Below are positions 29,017 through 40,500 of a stretch of DNA of 64,000 bases, one piece after another. The translations under genes were made by a program, and so were the position numbers. Source of the stretch: Eutreptiella sp. 'Long Island Sound 2002' (lineage: Eukaryota; Euglenozoa; Euglenophyceae; Eutreptiales; Eutreptiaceae); the NCBI GenBank assembly GCA_964036045.1, contig OZ038381.1, positions 146,205,596 to 146,269,595 on the forward strand, written 5' to 3'. The notes beneath the pieces are model-generated. The model did not search any database, was not told the DNA's origin, and saw only the letters and a list, made by a program, of their open reading frames with translations. Position 1 is the stretch's first letter, and each line of letters starts with the position of its first letter.

Positions 29017-31407
29017 AAGGGAGGTGCCAAGGCAAAGACCCCCAAGGAGAGGGTGCAACAGCGGGCATCTGGGAGTCGGGCAGAGAGGTCCAAACGGCCT
29101 TTGGATGTGGACGAAGGTGATGAGGAGGATGGTGATGAGGAGGAGGAGGATGAAGAGGGGGATGACGAGCCCGGGGGCGAGGAGGGGATTGTAGATGAGG
29201 ACCCGTCGAGGGAAGAGGAGGAGAAACCAAAGAAACAGGACAAGGGGAAGGGTAGGCGGAAGAAAAGTTTGGCACAAGAGTTCTTCCAGGAGGCGGATAG
29301 CGAGGAGGAAGACCCCCATGGGAGGCGGGAACCCAAAAGGCGGCGGAAGGCGCAAGGGTCACAGGAGGACGACGACACCCTCACCAACAGGGAGGTGGTT
29401 CGGGTCAACAATGGGTTGGAACAATACGGGGTTTCGATTGACTCCGTGGGGACCCACGTCAAGCTCTGCCTCAGGAGCAACGTCCACGCAAAGAAGCAGT
29501 TGGTGGCCGCGCTGAGATTGCTGCTGGAGGTCCCCAACAACCTGCTGAGGTGGCACTTCTTTCTGCGCAGCGAGTACATCCCCGCGCCGACAAAAGTGGT
29601 GTCCACGCTCCGCACCGAAGCCTACAAGTACAAGGATCATTCAGGTTTGCACTTTCTGCGTCAACTGCATAAAATGACACGAACTGATCGAACCGACCGG
29701 ACCGAACCGTTCATTTCACTTCGTGTAAAGACCGGACCGGACCGGTCTGGACCGGTCTTTGAACAAACTGCATAAAATGCGCTAAACTGCGCGGTCCGAC
29801 CGGTTCGACCAGTTTACACCCTTTTGTGTTGTTTTTCTGTAGAGGACCTCTTGCGCAACATCGCGAAGTGCCGAGGATGTGGGGTGAAGCAAGAACCCCG
29901 GGGAACCCGACTACGACCCCTACTCCCCGCCGCGCGACTCCAGCCCCTCCCGCTCACTCCGATCCAACCCCCGTCGCAACCCCGTGACCGGCGCAACCGG
30001 CGCCCCCCGTCCCCATCAGTCCCCAGCGAAGCGGTTGCTCGACCTCCTCACGCCCCCGCTAGAGGATCTGTCGACTGCGGACGTGCGGAACCGGTACAAG
30101 TTGCTGCGCCGTGAGCTTTGTCGGACGAAGCATGAGATTACACAGGTCAACAATTGATCCCCCCACCCCTTCGACTTGTCTTGTTCCGTTCGTTGTCTTA
30201 ACCCTTTATGCCCATAGGTCCGTCAAGGGGAGCTGCCGGATGCCAGCTGGGAGGAACCGTTGGAGAGCACCCGTACCACCGAGGAGCTTTTGGCGGAGAT
30301 CCAGTCGATCCCGTGGTTCGCCCAGCAATGGGAAAGAATGGAGGAAGCAAAGCATCAATGGGCCTTGGAAGAGGTCTGTTTTTGCGCTGTTTGTTCGAAG
30401 ACCGGTCCAGACCGGTCTTTGTGTCAACTGAAACGAACTGCGCGGTCCGATCAGTTCGATCGGTTTATGCTGTTTGTACAAGACCGGTCCAGACCGGTCT
30501 CTGTGCCAAGTGAAATGAACTGTCTAGTCCGATCGTTTCGTGCAGTTTGTGCAGTTGGACCCATTTCGTTGTTTGTCTCACAGGCCGAAAGAGAGAGGCA
30601 GGAGGCGGAGCGGGCGCGCCAGGAGGAAGAGGCGCGCGAGGCGGCCGAGGAGGCGGACCGGCTGATGCGCGACCGGGCAGAGGAGTTGGAGCGCATGAAG
30701 CGGGAGCAGCAACGGCTGCAAGATGAGTTGGACGCCTTGAAGAAGGCGAAGGTTTGTTGCCATGTTGCGGGGTTGTGGTTTTCATTTCATGGGCCAACAT
30801 TACGTTGTCAATGTACAACATCGCACCGCAGGTGCGAGCCGCCAGCTCAGGCAATGGAGGAAAGACGGAGGTAAAAGAAGAGGAGAAGGAAGAAGCCCTC
30901 ACAGAAGAAGAAGAAGGCCAGCCAGGCCTGCAAGAAGAGGAAATTGAGGAAAACGAGGAAATCGACCCGGAAACCGACCCCGAGACCCAGCCACAGGTGT
31001 GAACTGCATCAACTGCATAAACTGCTCAAAATGATCGGACCGGCCCGTTTAGATCGTTTTACGCGGTTTGTTCAAGGACCGGTCCGGACCGGTCTGTACC
31101 GGTCTTCTCGTAAACTGAAACGAACCGCGCGGTCCGGCAAGTTCGTGCAGTTCGTGCAGTTCGTTGCATTTTTCCCCAGGCCGAGGACGCAAGCACTCAG
31201 GGGTTGAAGCTGCAAGTTGCCTCTGTGCGCAGGTACACGAAGAATGGGTCCGCTAAGGTCAACCCCATGTTCCTGCAGAAGCAAAGGCAAATGGAGGCCC
31301 AGCTACAAGCTAAGTTGGATGCTAAGAAAAAGCCCGATGATGATTCCGGGCCGGGTCAGGGTGGTGGTGATGCTGGCCTCGGCTCTGATGTCCCAGGCAC
31401 AGCCTAA
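29017..31407 (+). CDS. C accessory protein: acidic N-part, helical core, coiled-coil
   Basis: Six exons: 29017-29644, 29843-30145, 30218-30373, 30584-30751, 30832-30996 and 31180-31407 (TAA). Introns are GT-AG; all but the first (phase 1) are phase 0. The first coding exon is not identified. The protein starts acidic with KKR-type basic clusters. It then has a helical segment D-x4-H-x-K-x-C-L...K-x2-L-x2-AL-x-LL near 29440-29530 that matches the accessory protein of element B. Next come C-x2-C (KCRGCG), a Pro/Ser/Arg-rich part, a long Arg/Glu coiled-coil (exon 4) and an acidic, Gln/Lys-rich end. Within exon 2, near 29894-29902 (ACCCCGGGG), the frame must shift by one base to stay protein-like: a real frameshift or an error in a C/G run. 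No enzyme domain. Confidence 0.65.
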
Positions 31408-31680
31408 AGCGCCCCGGACCACTTTTCCACGGTGTTGCCGTGGTGAGCCATGCCGGTGGTGGTGTTCGCTTCTCCAATACTTTCTTCAAACATTGGGACC
31501 GTCTCACGTTGTTTGTTCGACGAATTGCAACAACGCCCAGTGCATGCGACCTTCTCAGTTTGTGAGGAAGAGGCCACCCCCTGCCCCTCCATTCCCCCCC
31601 GCCCCGTCCCAAAGAAATAGAAATAGAAATAAAAATAGAAAGTAGCCAATGGGGGGACAAAAAGGTAAAGAATAGGAAAA
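31408..31680. other. intergenic stretch between the two C genes
   Basis: No gene. Contains the expected 3' region of the accessory gene and an A-rich tract (AGAAATAGAAATAAAAATAG near 31615-31640), before the C-type repeat block that precedes the transposase. Confidence 0.4.
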
Positions 31681-31881
31681 ATCAACAAACAGCGTAAATT
31701 GCGTAAACTGCTCGGACCGGACAGTTTAGATGAGTTGATGCAGGTTGTCCAAGGACCGGTCCGGACCGGTCTGTACCGGTCTTCTCGTAAAGTGAAACCA
31801 ACCGCGCGGTCCGGCAAGTTCGTGCAGTTTGTGCATTTTGCGCAGCAAATTTCCTTTTCCCTCTTCTGCAGTCAAATCACT

Positions 31882-33240
31882 ATGCAATCGGATTGGGAAC
31901 CACGTCCCTTGGATCCTGATGAGGCTTTGTATGACTTCACCAAAGGTGTTGCATGAGGCACAAGCCTATTGGAGGGTACATGCGCCGCGGACACACCGGT
32001 CACGGTGTATGAGTACATGATGCGGCCCATCATGGAGTGCATGGACATTTGCCTCCGCGCCAAGGGGCATGCCGACTTGGTCCCCTTGCTTCCCCGCTAC
32101 ATCCTTTTCCGACTAGGTCTCGGAATGCTACAACCCCGCCGCATTGATGACCTATGGGATAGGGATAGCATGTACTACAACCCCTACATGGAGTACCTCT
32201 TCCCAGACCGTGGGGCGTTCTACAAGTTGCAGCGCTTCGCGGATCCGGATGTGGATGCCCTGATTGAACTGTGCACCGAACAATGGCAGAATGGGTGGGT
32301 ATTAGGTGACATTGTGTGTGGCGATGAATCTATCGTCCCACACAAGGGCCTATTCCTATTTAGACAATTTATCCCTCGGAAACCGGGTTTCCATACCACG
32401 GGGGTAAAATTGTATCTGCTGTGTGATGCTCAGGACCGGTACATTTGGCATGTTTATTTGTACCGTGGTGCGATGCCTCGTGACAACCCCCCACCTCCAA
32501 CCACCTATGCTGGCCATTACACCCCCACGGAGATTGTGCAGCTCTGGCATGATGTGGCACCCAGCAACCGGGTGTTGGTGGCGGACACCTACTTTGGTTC
32601 CCATGGTACAGCTAGGTCTCTAGCGGCACAGTCTCGACCCTTCTTGATGCTAATCCCCAAATCAGCGGATCTCGTTGAGCAGGGGGGCAAGGGGCTGCAC
32701 CCTGGGAAGGTGAACACCGTGGTTCACAAGGAGGATGGGTATGCCTTGAGCATTTTCAAAAGCCCAAAGGTGGGCAAGAAGGCGGCACGTGCCGTGCCCT
32801 TGGTCACCAACTACCACCATGGCCCCCATGTATGGCGGAAACGTAGGTATCGCCTACCCGGCATTGTGGCCAACTACCGCACATTTGCACCCGGGGTCGA
32901 TGTGTGCAACCAGCTGTGCTTGCAGCATCGGGAGGAGCGGCGGTTCCCAAACTGGTGGAAGGCCTTGAACGGCATGTTGCTCCGCATGGCATCCACCAAC
33001 GCTTTTACCTCGTGCAAAGCGTTGAAACTTTGTGCCCCGGGGGAAACCATGCACAATTGGCAGTGGCGTCTCATGCGGTACATCTTTCCAGCCCGAACAA
33101 TTGAGGTGCAGGCAAAGCACCTCCCTATCCGTGCCAAGCGAGGTACATGCGTGTGCTGTCGGGGCGGCACATCGATGTACAAATGCCAAGCTTGTGGCGT
33201 TTCGCTGCACGTTGATTGCTTTGCGAAGTACCATCAGTAG
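31882..33240 (+). pseudogene. piggyBac-type transposase of element C, one in-frame TGA
   Basis: A single exon of 453 codons follows an acceptor CTTCTGCAG at 31871. The frame is open from M-Q-S-D-W at 31882 to TAG at 33240, except for TGA at 31954-31956 (codon 25). The stop falls where the B transposase has an Arg in GVRPGQTE, so a CGA-to-TGA transition is the simple explanation. The catalytic aspartates are present in CGDESIVPHKG, VADTYFGSHG and PGVDVCNQL, and the C-terminal cysteine module is intact (C-x2-C...C-x2-C...H-x2-C). It lacks the acidic tail of the B enzyme. Reinitiation downstream of the TGA or use of another first exon cannot be excluded. Confidence 0.8.
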
Positions 33241-33377
33241 GGCTGAAGGGCGGTCATATGGCATGGGGAGAAGTGCCCCATTGCGAAGCTCCCGCCGTAT
33301 AATAGAGCTAACAACCCCGAATGCGGCCACCCCTCGACGGCTCTGGCTGGGGATGGAAGGCATTGGTATGTGGCACA

Positions 33378-33445
33378 AACAAACACACACGCGCAAACAC
33401 ACAAACACACGTACACCACACACACACACACACACACACACAAAC
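33378..33445. repeat. (CA)n microsatellite
   Basis: ACACAC-rich tract with occasional AACAC and ACGC units, 3' of the C transposase. Confidence 0.85.
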
Positions 33446-33459
33446 GCACATACACTATG

Positions 33460-33710
33460 AAGTGAAATGAACTGCGCAAACTGATCGGACCGCTCGGTTT
33501 AAGGGGTTTTATGCAGTTGGTACGGAGACCAGACCAGACCGGGCGGACCGGTCCGGACCGGTCTTCCGTGTTCCCGCACGAACTGCATAAACTGCTCGGT
33601 CTGCATAAACTGCATAAACTGCGTAAACCGGCGTAAAGTAGAAGTTTTGCTAAAATATAATGCGCGAAACGGCAAGACCGGTCAGACCGGAAGACCGGAC
33701 TTTATGAAAT
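33460..33710. repeat. C-type repeats at the right subterminal region
   Basis: GGACCGGTCCGGACCGGTCT near 33550, repeated TGCATAAACTGCATAAACTG near 33590-33620 and further GACCGGTC units near 33675-33700, ending just inside the right terminal repeat. Confidence 0.8.
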
Positions 33711-33718
33711 GCGTACCT

Positions 33719-33734
33719 GTAGCCAAAGGAATAT
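33719..33734 (-). repeat. right terminal inverted repeat of C
   Basis: GTAGCCAAAGGAATAT, the exact complement of the left end at 28520-28535. Confidence 0.85.
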
Positions 33735-34017
33735 GTGTTTGCATTTGGGCTTGTCATTTGTTTGGTTTTTTTAATATAATCTCGTGGCCTCTTGATTGAT
33801 TCTCTAGGGCGAGGTAAGGTTGCTTTTTCCGTGTTCCAAGGCATGCATGTTCAATACTATGTTGCACATTGTGGCGCCTTGCACGTATATCGGTGACCAT
33901 AGAGTGGGTAACCTTTGATGATAGAAACATGCTAGCTCCGCGCTACCTGGTGGTGGCACCACCGAAGCTTGCCCAACTGTACCTAGAGTCCATACTCTAG
34001 TGCATGGTGCCCGTGTT

Positions 34018-37000
34018 TCATTTCATTTCGCTTTTGGCAGAAAAACACCTGGACACGAGCTTGTGAAATGGGGAGTTTCCCAACCTCCTCCTCCAAAGGG
34101 CATACGGATCCTCCATGCATTTCACCATGACATGCACAACAACCCACAAAGGAGGTGCACCGGGGGTCCTCATGGAGGGGTCATGCTCTTTGAGGCAATC
34201 CACTAATTGCCTTTGGAAAGGGGGGGAGGTGAGGAACACTTTGGTTCTCGTGAGATCAAAGTTTTTTTCTTGGCCCTTGAGGCCGAGGGGAGACGTTCCC
34301 TCACACGAATGCATGAGGCCTCATCCTTGAGGGTTTGTTTTAGTGCCTCCAAAGGGGCGATAGCTTGGGCTTTACTAGGGGTTCCCCGGGGAAAGGCCTA
34401 AAGGGTGGTCTCCATGCGTTTTGCAATGCTGTTTCCGATTCAGCATGCTGCATGTTGATAGTCACCACGCCATCTTTCAAGGGCGATGCTTCTCAAAAAT
34501 GCCCGCCATCTTAAAGTGGACACCACCCCCTTTTGTTCAACAATGCCATTGGAGTCCTTGCACAACCAACACTTAGAGCCAGCCCCACCCATTGCTTGCA
34601 TCCCTTTCCCATCACCGGTCAAAGCGACAATGCAAGTCAAAAATTTGGCCAAAAACTGGAAGATGGCATCCTCCACATCCTTCACTAGCTGAGACATCAA
34701 GGCTTCTTAGAAATGCTTGCTCATCCCCCCCATCCATGCAAAGCCATGGGGACCATAGCTTCACTTTCGACGCATACTTGGGCCCCCCATACATTGACCC
34801 GTACATCTACTAGGTGGAGGATGCCTTCCAAATGGAAGTCGCATCCACAAAAATTACAACGAGGGCAACGCCGCAAGGGGGGGGGGGGGGGTTGCCAATA
34901 ACTCGGGCCATGCAAAGTGCGGAATTGACAATAGATTGTGAAGGCACATGGGCGGTTGCCCTATTCCGGCCTATGGTGGACTTTACAATAGTTGCTTGTG
35001 GAAAGTAGGGCATTACCCTTTGCCGAACGGTCCTTAGGGCCCGTTGGGTACAGCGGCGTGGCATCCACAAAAGGGCCCGCTTGGAAAGATGCTGCATGCC
35101 ATGCATAGCATGCTCAACGCCTCGTGCTCTTGTGCTATGATTGCAAGATGGCCACCAAGTGGGGAAGAGAGGGCAGTGCAAGACCCACCACTTCAACAAA
35201 CTTCTCCCTTTGCGATGGTGCCACACATGATGTTGAGATCCCCCAAAAGTACTGAAACCACCCTCTGAACCGCCTTCAACCACCACCGCCGGGCTTTGGG
35301 GCACTACAACTCGGTGTAGCGCAGTTTAATTGAATTCGTGCCCAACCTTGCACCTCGGAACCCTTGTGCACACGGGTGTGGCGCTTCTTGTCCCTAATGA
35401 AGATGTTCAACAGCCCACCACTCTCCACCCAAAAAGCAACCCCCGTGAAGGACCGGACACACACAATCGGTGCCATGGGTGCTCCATCCCTTAAATCGGC
35501 ATGCAAACCCATAGCCTCACTGCCTTCAGGTCGCACAATCTGAATGCTACACCATGTGAACCATGGTGGAGCATTTAGATTGCAATACGCATTGAGCCGC
35601 ACCATCAAAGGGAGGAGGGGAGCCCTTGTTGTGGCAGGGGCCACCTTGGTGCTTTGAAAATTGGAGGGGTCGGCGACACGACCTCCCACCAACCCAAAGT
35701 GGCACATGTCCACTTGGGCCCCTGCCCTAACTCTGAACCCCATGTTGACCACCAAATGTGGCAGTGAGGGTGGAGGTGAGGTTGCGCACTTGCGCTTTGG
35801 CCATCCCCAAGTAACCCCTCCCTATCTACCGGGTCCTTGTGGACTGCATCCAAGGCCCAGTCCAGAGCTCTTTGCGTGTTGCCTTGGACCTTCTCAGCAC
35901 TGGCAAGAGCAGACTTGCTTTCTGCTTGTCTCCTCTTGCTAAGAGCTGCTTCCACCCTAGTGATGGCCGCTTGCTCAACGAGAGTTAAGGCCACGGTGCG
36001 AGCCAAGGCCCCCACATCCAAGGGGCGCGGGGTGGCTGTATCTTGGGCACCTTCGCCAGGTTGGGTGTAGGGGTAAGGACCTTGCTCCTAGAGGGGGTGG
36101 CCCTAACCTCCTCCTCCTCCCTGGCACCGGGCGACCGCTGGACGCCCCCCCCCCCCTTAGGGCGATATTCCTGCGCCATTGCTTTGTCGCCTCACTCACA
36201 CGTTGGGGGGGGTTGACCCCCCCAACTTGCAAAATATTTGACCCCCTCGGAAGCTTGTACCATACTTCCCTGCCAGTATACAAATTTGTTTCCTGTTGCA
36301 CAAAACAAATCCACAATAGGAAGTAGGTCTTCCTCTGTGGCGGTCAAACGTGCCAAACGGCAAAGGAAGGCAGTCACGGACTCCCCCTTCGCTGTTGCCG
36401 GCTAGCCCGGCAGCGGCTTATCCCCCCTCACAAAAACGTAGGTGGGGAAGGTGTCCTCTCCCTCCCCCCCTCCTTCTCCCAGAGAGTAAGCTTGTGGTAC
36501 CATCAAAGGGATCCCTGCCTGCAGGCCTCATTCCTTGGCTCCAGCCACCTCCAGGCTCCCCCAACCGCCAACTTCTTCACCTCCTCCAACTCGAATCCCA
36601 ACTCCGCCCGGGGCGCCACCGGCTTGATAACCCTTGGGGCTAGCACTACTGCAGCCTCCATGGCCTCCTTGGTGTGCAGCCTTGGCAGCTGCATGATGGT
36701 GGCCCTTGGGAAAGGTCGAAGGCACAAAACACACCCACGATAACTCCCGCGATAACTAGTTAGTGCGAGATAACCCTCGGCGATAACCCCGCGATAACTC
36801 AGTTAGTGTGCGATAACCCAGCGCGATAACCAGTTAGTGCACCCAGTTAGAGTGCGGTAACTACTGCGATAACTGGTTAGTGCAAGGATTAGTGCGCACT
36901 ATCCACACCCGGTGACATGGGCACATTCCCTTGCCTACTTCCTTCTTGGGGTCGTCCGGCTTCGGGTTCATCCTTCGGAGCCACACGAAGTTCGTCACTG

Positions 37001-37384
37001 GCGCATACTCCTGCACCTGCCACCAATCCACCACTTGTGCCAGCCCCTCCGGCTGCAGGGGCACCCTTGCCACTGCCCGCCATACATCCCCCTCCTCACC
37101 ACCAAGATTGTACCCGCAGGCACCACTTTTTGGTTTTCTTGTTTTTTTTGCTGTCGGCTTGGCAGCCTCTCAGGCCCCTGTTCTCCCTTATTGTGGCCCA
37201 CGCCGGTGTGTTTCATGTAAGGTTCATACCCCCAAGTAGCAAGAGTTGTGCAGTAAAGAAGTCTCAACATTCCTTCCCTGTCTGAAGCTGTATACTGAAC
37301 CAGGAAGAAAGAAGCGCCGACTGCCGTCGGGCTTCGGTCAAACCCCATGACTAGCCAACCACCAATTGATTCCATCCAGCACAA
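34018..37384 (-). pseudogene. decayed minus-strand transposase-like gene
   Basis: Protein-like minus-strand pieces occur in order but in changing frames: 37384-37080 (CWMESIGGWLVMGFD, FFLVQYTASDREGMLRLLY), 36377-36190 (KGES/TAFLCRLARL), 36021-35760 (Ala/Glu-rich helix), 35755-35276 (IQIVRPEGSEAMGLHADL ... SFTGVAFWVE, faintly like a 2-oxoglutarate oxygenase core with H-x-D), 34700-34440 (CIVALTGDGKGMQAMGGAG then KCWLCK, a D-x-G then C-x2-C pattern known near the second aspartate of some DDE transposases) and 34314-34018. Several frame changes fall in long G/C runs, for example 36150-36160 and 34878-34892, so part of the damage may be sequencing error. Family uncertain. Confidence 0.35.
36738..36905. 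repeat. GCGATAAC / GTTAGTGC interspersed repeat
   Basis: At least six CGATAAC units alternate with AGTTAGTGC units. TTAGTGC links it to the repeat block at 281-420. Confidence 0.7.
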
Positions 37385-37575
37385 TTTTTCCTGCTGAAAC
37401 GCAGTGAAAAGTTTCCTTTTCCCCTCCTTACCGCCCTGTTCTTGTACTCAGTCACCAGGACTTGGCACAGCTTGCTAGAGTGGTGGAATGATCATGTGTG
37501 ATTGTGCCTGACCAGCATGGTTACTCTTCAACGTTTGCCACAGGGCCACACAGCCTCCGTTGCCGTTGCCAAACA

Positions 37576-40500
37576 ATGCCAAGCTCATGGAGCCGAGCGC
37601 TGCCCATTCTGGGAATCGTTGTGATCCTTATCCTCCTGCTCGTGTGGCCGCAGCACGCGGGCCGCAAAAACACAGCCTTTGCCAAACTGCAGGACGCCCC
37701 GGTGTCGGCCGCTAGTCATGCTGCACCGCAGCTTCCAAACGCCTTGCGAACCCACAATGATTCCAATATCAGCTCGTCAGCGCCAGCGCCGGCGCCAGAG
37801 TCAGGGCCGGGACGTCGGGCGGAGCCTTCGACTGCATTGAATCGAGATACCAGCAGTGAGTTCCTTCCGCCCACTGCCGCATCAGCGCCGCCACCGGTCC
37901 CCCCAGACACTGTAACTTGGAGAGTCTGGTACCCGGAGGCGAAGAACCTCACATGGTATCCCAAGCCCCCGAAGAGCCTCCCTCAGCCCTGGTGGAACGA
38001 CATCACTGCCCGCACAGGCTCCGAGAAGGAGGCACTATACCCGTTCAAGAACATCATTGATCTGCAATGGCCCAACGGAGGGTCAGCCACCGCCTGCAAG
38101 GCCGCCAGGACGTTGGAGGTGCATTTGCACGGCTACGAGGGGCTGTTCGCGTCCATCAACTCTGTCGCTGCATGCCTGGCCCTTGCACTCCATTTGAATC
38201 GGACGTTCATCATTCGAGGCGGGGGTTCCATTTACGCCACGGAAGGTATGTCTGCGCGTATACCGGCGCGCAGATGCCTGTTTGCACCATATCGCGTGTC
38301 ATGCCGGCATACGAAGGCATCGGTGTGGCTCAGACACCCGAACCCCCAGGGCAGTTATTTGGGGGATAGGCAGTCGATGTTCATCACTTTTCAACAGCTG
38401 CAAAGGAGGAAGGACCTGGTGCACCATCCTTCGACCGCACTAATCTTTTCACTTTGGTTTCGCTTTGTTTGAGGCTCGATCGACTCGGAGGGGGGCTAGC
38501 ACTGGGGTGCTACTTGTTCTCAAGAGCTGCCATCAGTCCCTCCGTGGCAAGTATTCACAGCAATTGTGGCAAACTATTATAGCAGCGGACTGTGCATCTG
38601 CCATTTTGAAAATTTGTCCCGCATCTTAGTTTCAGAGGGCCTATGTTGACGACTCTCCTGACTCGCGGTGCATTGGCATATTAGTGTTAGGCTTTGTGCT
38701 TGTCCGTCTTGGCCTTCTAGTGTCATTTAGGGTCATCAAACTTGTGCAGAACAGTGACAATCATTTATTTCGATGCAATTTGTCGAGAGTTTGTATGGTC
38801 CAGTGTGTGAAATGATGGCAAACCAGAGTTTTATCCTTTGAACAGCGGCTTCAATGCGCTTCCTGCCCACTGTCTGCCCGGTCCGATTGCTGGGTGCATC
38901 GCAACATGCGGTGGTTGGAGTGCCACGCCAGCCCTACGCTTATCGTGTTCCCAGAGCATCCTGTTCCATGTATTCCACCGAATCCCAGGCGTCAAGAGTG
39001 TCCATCCATACCCCAATTTTCAAAGGTTTGCGTCGTATGTCTGACGCTGTGTTCTGCAGTCTCCACAGGCCATTTGGGGATAGGCACAGCACATGTCCTG
39101 CGGTGCATGGCCAAGATCTCTCTCATCTCTGCGGGCGTTTTGTGTCAGATGTGTATCCCAAGCCTCGACATGGTGTATCCGCTGATGGCAGAGCTGCGTC
39201 TGGTCACCCTCAACATCGCACCCCTGTTGCTCTGGGCCCCCCTTCTTACGGAATTTATGATCAGAGAACATGTGCACGTGATCACAGAGAGTTGGGAGGG
39301 GGGGGGGCGACCCAGTGTCACGCAGCAGATATCTTTGCGTTCACAAACTGCAGAATTCCCGCTGACGCAGCTCATTGTGGGTGTGCCCCGGCTGTGACCA
39401 CCTGCAGCCTCAGAACTCCGCCGCTGCGGGGTGCTCTCCGTGTGCGACTCAACTGCGGCAAAGCCCCACCCCCATGCGGAGCGGCAACCGAATTTGGTGT
39501 GGAATGTGGACGGTTTGGGTCTCATGGAGCCCCCCCTGGGGGCGTGGTCCTGCCTGTGTGCGGCTTCTGCAGGGCAGTGTGGCGTGCACCACATCTACTG
39601 GTGGAACTGCCTGTTTGAACCCCTGACCCCGTGCGCCGCCCAGTCCATCAAAATTGCGAAGGGCATCACCATGAACTACATCCCCCGGGCATCCAAGCAC
39701 ATCTACATCCACTTCCATCAATTCACTACACTGCTCAAGCACAACTGGAAAAACCCGCCTCTGACGGGGCCTGAGGTCGCCCACAACGCGCACATCCTGG
39801 CGTACATGTTCCGGCCGGTGGCCCCGATCCACGAGTACGCCCAGAGAGTCAAGAGGTGGCTCGGGCTGGACAAAGTGAAGTACGCTGCCGTCCACATTCG
39901 GATGACTGACAAAAAGTTTTTCGAGTACACTTTTAACACGAAGCAGTTTGTTGAATTGTTGGTGACGAATGTAGCCAATTCTGCCATTCGAACGGTGTTT
40001 GTCATGACCGACACCATCACAGTCTTGAAGGAGCTGATGGTGTTGCAGACGCCCTTCGACTTCGTGTGGCAGAACGAGATGCGACCGGAGGCTGGGATTA
40101 CGCCGACCCTCCAGAAGTCGGAGCGCTCCTCTGTGCGGCACTCGGTCGAGTGGCTTGCGGACATCATCATCGCGTCGGAGGTTTGGATGACAAGGGGAGG
40201 GCAGGGCTGAGTCGGCATCGGCCCAGGGTGTAGTGTCCCTACAACAGTGTGCCACGGGCTGTCTCAAGGGAGGAATAAGGTGATGTTGGGGTGGGGCGTT
40301 CCTTGCCGAACATCATTACACCAGAAGCATGGCCACCTTGTCTGCTCGCCGTTTTTCTGATTTGTCGAGAATGTAAGATGACACGGATGTTGGCCCGTTG
40401 TCCTTGGACCAAGGGCTTGGTCCTGAAATGTGCGTCATACCACCCCAGTTCTGCAACGCTGCAATGGATTGGCACCCTACCCGTTGGTGACCTGCAGCAA

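Larger units (their letters stand above)
28690..31871 (+). repeat. C-type ACCGGTC repeats in introns and upstream regions
   Basis: Blocks at 28690-29016, 29645-29842, 30374-30583, 30997-31179 and 31690-31871 contain GACCGGTCCGGACCGGTC-type palindromes, together with AACTGCATAAACTGC and GAACTGCGCGGTCCGATC strings. The two short introns of the same gene (30146-30217, 30752-30831) and all exons lack them. Confidence 0.85.
28520..33734 (+). mobile_element. element C, piggyBac-like, 5.2 kb
   Basis: Bounded by perfect 16-bp inverted repeats ATATTCCTTTGGCTAC. It contains an accessory gene (29.0-31.4 kb) and a piggyBac-type transposase gene (31.9-33.2 kb), both on the plus strand, in the same order as element B. 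AGACCGGTCT-type repeats fill the longer introns, the region upstream of each gene and the right subterminal region (33460-33710). No target duplication is visible at the repeat boundaries. The transposase carries one in-frame TGA, so this copy may be non-autonomous. Confidence 0.85.
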
